Of a stretch of DNA of 64,000 nucleotides, positions 61,787 to 64,000 are shown piece by piece. Each line of letters starts with the position of its first letter. Positions within the stretch are counted from its first letter, which is position 1. Origin of the DNA: Candidatus Poribacteria bacterium (GTDB lineage: Bacteria > Poribacteria > WGA-4E > WGA-3G); the NCBI GenBank assembly GCA_022821495.1, contig JAJEDN010000114.1:1-64000 (forward strand). The letters run 5' to 3'. The notes under the pieces were generated by a model. It did no database searches. It was given only the letters and a program-made list of their open reading frames with translations, and was not told the DNA's origin. Made by a program: the position numbers and the translations under genes.

Positions 61787-63307
61787 ATGAAAACAAATAC
61801 CTCTCACTTAATAGACGGTAATATTGGACAGGTCTTTACGCCGTTAAAATGGGCAAAATGGCTCATCAATAACTGGAACATCTTTGAGGCATGGCTTGAT
61901 GGTGCGTGTATCTGCGACCCGACTGCAGGACAGGGTGCGTTTCCGCTTGCAATGCTCCACATCGCAAGGCAAAAAGGGGTCCCTATTACCCCTGAACGCC
62001 TGTCACGGCTAACGCTTATTGAGATAGTCCCTTCGCATCTTGAAAGGTTCAGAGAGAACGTCAAGCGCGAGTTTGGCGTTGATTTTCCCGCCACTCAAAC
62101 TTTCCGCCAAGATGTTATCACCGAGGCACACGACAGAAAATACGATATTCTCGTCGGGAATCCGCCGTGGACTAATTTCGGAGAGTTACCAAGCGCGTAT
62201 AAAGCGCGTATAAAGCCTTTTTTTATTCAAGAAGAACTCGTGCCAGATAGACAGAAAACGCTTTTGGGTTCTTCCCGGACAGATATAGCAGCACTGGTGC
62301 TGAAGGTCGCTTTGGGGAGATTGCTTAAGAAGAAAGGTATAGGATACTTTTATCTCCCAACATCGCTCTTTTTTGGTGAAGGTGCGCATAACGGATTTAG
62401 GAATTATAGTGCCAGAGGATCGCAAAATGGCACTGACGCTCGTAGGAATTTTGCTGTAGATACCGTCTATGAATTCACATCAACAAAAGTATTTGACGGC
62501 GTTGGGACATCATATTGTTGTGCGAAGTTTCGGGCAGACACGCGACAGGATTTCCCAGTCTCGTATTTCAAGGAATTAGACGGCGAATGGGTCGCGCACA
62601 AAGCACTACCGCTCAAAAACTCGACAGATCCGTGGCGGGTCGTGCGAAATCTTGATGAACTTAATACAAAAACGACCTTTGAAATCAGACTGGCAGCAGA
62701 ACAAAAACCACGTCAAGGCGTGAATACATGTGGTGCAAATAGCATCTTCATCTTTGACAACAAACCGCCGGATCTCCCTGAACAGTTCCTATACCCGCTT
62801 GTAACAAAAGAGATATGGCGACAACAGACACGACAACCTTACAAATGGATCCTACTGCCGTATCATCAGCAGACAGGAAAACCCCTCACTTGGGAAGAAA
62901 TTGGACAGTGGCATCCGCTAAAAAAATATCTTCAAAACGCGCAAGATGCTCTAAAAACAAGGAAGGGGACGCTTCTCAAATCCGTTATGAATAGAGGTAA
63001 TTGGTGGGCACTCCTCGGTGTGGGTACTTATGCGTTCGCACCGTTCAAAGTGATCTGGCAAGCATACGGGAAAAGTGATTTCACACCGGTAGTCCTGAGC
63101 AGTGTAGATGGACAGATGTGGCAAGGGAATCAGGCAATGCACGCATTTATTCCGTGTTGGACTGAGGATGACGCACAACGGATTAAGACCGCACTTGAGC
63201 ATCCGGAGATTCCGACACTGTTACGGCAACTCAACGGTGCGGGCAAGTGCAATTGGGCACAACCGGGTAAAATTAAGAAAATACTGGAATCCGATCAAGA
63301 GGCTTGA
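61787..63307 (+). CDS. Orphan N6-adenine DNA methyltransferase
   Basis: A 506-aa gamma-type N6-adenine methyltransferase: start region IGQVFTPLKWAKWLI, SAM motif CDPTAGQGAFPLAM near residue 44, and catalytic motif IV GNPPWTNFG near residue 126. No restriction gene is adjacent, so it acts alone or belongs to a Type IIG-like or BREX-type system that is incomplete here. The C-terminal half (about 250-506) may be target recognition. ATG 61787; no clear ribosome site. It lies between the HDAC-like gene and the LamG gene. Confidence 0.82.
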   Translation: MKTNTSHLIDGNIGQVFTPLKWAKWLINNWNIFEAWLDGACICDPTAGQGAFPLAMLHIARQKGVPITPERLSRLTLIEIVPSHLERFRENVKREFGVDFPATQTFRQDVITEAHDRKYDILVGNPPWTNFGELPSAYKARIKPFFIQEELVPDRQKTLLGSSRTDIAALVLKVALGRLLKKKGIGYFYLPTSLFFGEGAHNGFRNYSARGSQNGTDARRNFAVDTVYEFTSTKVFDGVGTSYCCAKFRADTRQDFPVSYFKELDGEWVAHKALPLKNSTDPWRVVRNLDELNTKTTFEIRLAAEQKPRQGVNTCGANSIFIFDNKPPDLPEQFLYPLVTKEIWRQQTRQPYKWILLPYHQQTGKPLTWEEIGQWHPLKKYLQNAQDALKTRKGTLLKSVMNRGNWWALLGVGTYAFAPFKVIWQAYGKSDFTPVVLSSVDGQMWQGNQAMHAFIPCWTEDDAQRIKTALEHPEIPTLLRQLNGAGKCNWAQPGKIKKILESDQEA

Positions 63308-63400
63308 GATATTGTGCGGGGCTCACATCGAACGTGTCCCCGCACATTAAAAAGCGGATTTACTTCACTGGCGCGATTATCGAGCAGCTTTCACTCTTCC

Positions 63401-64000
63401 TCATGTTGTTGCCAGTTTACCTTCCGGTTCAACGGCGAAAGCATCTTCCCAACCGTTCAGAAGCTGCTGAATCTCATCCGCTTCAAGGGCGCGGCTAAGA
63501 ATGACGATCTCGTCAATACCACCGGTAAAAGACTCCGGTCCGAATTTGAGTTGTAATTGTTCGCCTGCAGCGACCTTGCCGTTCCATTCCGGTTTCCAAT
63601 CCGCCTTGGCATCCGACAACGCGCCTTTTTTACTTTCGGGTTCACCATCAACGTACATCTCAACATTTAGACCATCGTACGTCCCGGCAACATGGTACCA
63701 TTTTCCCTGTTCCAATTCTGTTTTACCATAAAATCCAGGCGTGATACCAGCATCCGTCCAAACTCTGAATGAGAAACCATCAGGAATGGGTTCGCCGGCG
63801 GACTGGTCTTCCAGCAGATAGGCACCATTTTTCCTGACACCGGTATCTGAATCAGCATCTACTCGGAACCATGCAGCTACGGTCAATTCCTTGCTAACGC
63901 TTTGGAGGCTTTTGGAATCTTGGACATCAATGCTACCGGCGCCACCTGCAACGATAGCTTTCCCAAATTTACCGTTTTCAAATTTAAAATTGCCGGCAAT
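63401..64000 (-). CDS. LamG/concanavalin-like domain protein (5' end outside window)
   Basis: The minus-strand frame is open from the window edge to the stop at 63401 (at least 199 codons). It shows a LamG (concanavalin A-like, jelly-roll) domain: NGKFGKAIVAGG, then TVAAWFRVD, GKWYHVAGTYDG, VEMYVDGE, and GGIDEIVILSRALEADEIQ. Such domains bind carbohydrates or appear in large secreted proteins. The N-terminus lies beyond the window, so total length and any signal peptide are unknown. Confidence 0.85.
   Translation of the reverse strand: MAGNFKFENGKFGKAIVAGGAGSIDVQDSKSLQSVSKELTVAAWFRVDADSDTGVRKNGAYLLEDQSAGEPIPDGFSFRVWTDAGITPGFYGKTELEQGKWYHVAGTYDGLNVEMYVDGEPESKKGALSDAKADWKPEWNGKVAAGEQLQLKFGPESFTGGIDEIVILSRALEADEIQQLLNGWEDAFAVEPEGKLATT

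Overview
ORGANISM. The window reads as a chromosome segment of a diderm, non-model bacterium of moderate GC. Many lipoprotein signals, two TPR-plus-TlpA thioredoxin proteins, a sulfatase-like hydrolase, a DUF6785-type membrane protein, DegT aminotransferase, LamG and beta-helix proteins, and many short palindromic and MITE-like repeats together suggest Candidatus Poribacteria or a close relative. This is an inference from gene style, not from a marker phylogeny. No rRNA, tRNA, CRISPR array, integrase or complete insertion sequence was recognised.

LAYOUT. 1-4.7 kb: glnS-gltX with overlapping stop/start, then a DegT/StrS aminotransferase. 4.7-13.3 kb: a defence block, made of a PIN toxin fused to its antitoxin-like partner, then a type III-like restriction-modification locus whose mod and res genes are separated by a DUF3696 ATPase, a partner with a PLD-like (MIT_C-like) C-terminus, and a small duplicated-domain protein. 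A 293-bp repeat-bounded element follows res. 13.6-18.7 kb: an amino-acid-type ABC binding lipoprotein, a sulfatase-like hydrolase with Thr at the nucleophile position, a UbiA-family membrane protein and a beta-helix lipoprotein. 19-29 kb: a head-to-tail array of eight exported paralogues (one truncated) built from carboxypeptidase-regulatory-like domains, six of them ending in C-type-lectin-like domains. 29-32 kb: pyrB (with a PyrI-type zinc module) and pyrD, separated by an Rpn-like nuclease gene. 32-35.5 kb: membrane proteins. 35.8-42.4 kb: aroC, mgtE, two CHAD proteins split by an 85-bp tandem repeat, a ROK kinase and a 559-aa unknown. 42.4-44.4 kb: a two-gene ATPase/DUF4435 module resembling PARIS. 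44.4-53.4 kb: a uronate-dehydrogenase-like SDR, an AAA/PD-(D/E)XK protein, an Ldh_2 dehydrogenase, a MalK/UgpC ATPase and two thioredoxin-fold proteins. 53.9-59.7 kb: the translation block infC-rpmI-rplT-(T-box)-pheS-pheT. 59.8-64 kb: a UbiE/MenG methyltransferase with a repeat-derived insert, a histone-deacetylase-family hydrolase, an orphan N6-adenine methyltransferase and a LamG protein cut by the window edge.

HOW IT WORKS TOGETHER. Housekeeping blocks (aminoacyl-tRNA synthetases, initiation and ribosomal proteins, pyrimidine and chorismate synthesis) alternate with accessory modules for defence and for surface or secreted proteins. Three regulatory points can be read directly: infC appears to start at a non-canonical AUA codon behind a strong Shine-Dalgarno site, pheST sits behind a T-box leader, and the PIN/antitoxin fusion contains an internal Shine-Dalgarno/ATG that could release the antitoxin half on its own. 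Short palindromes recur between genes and also inside coding sequences.
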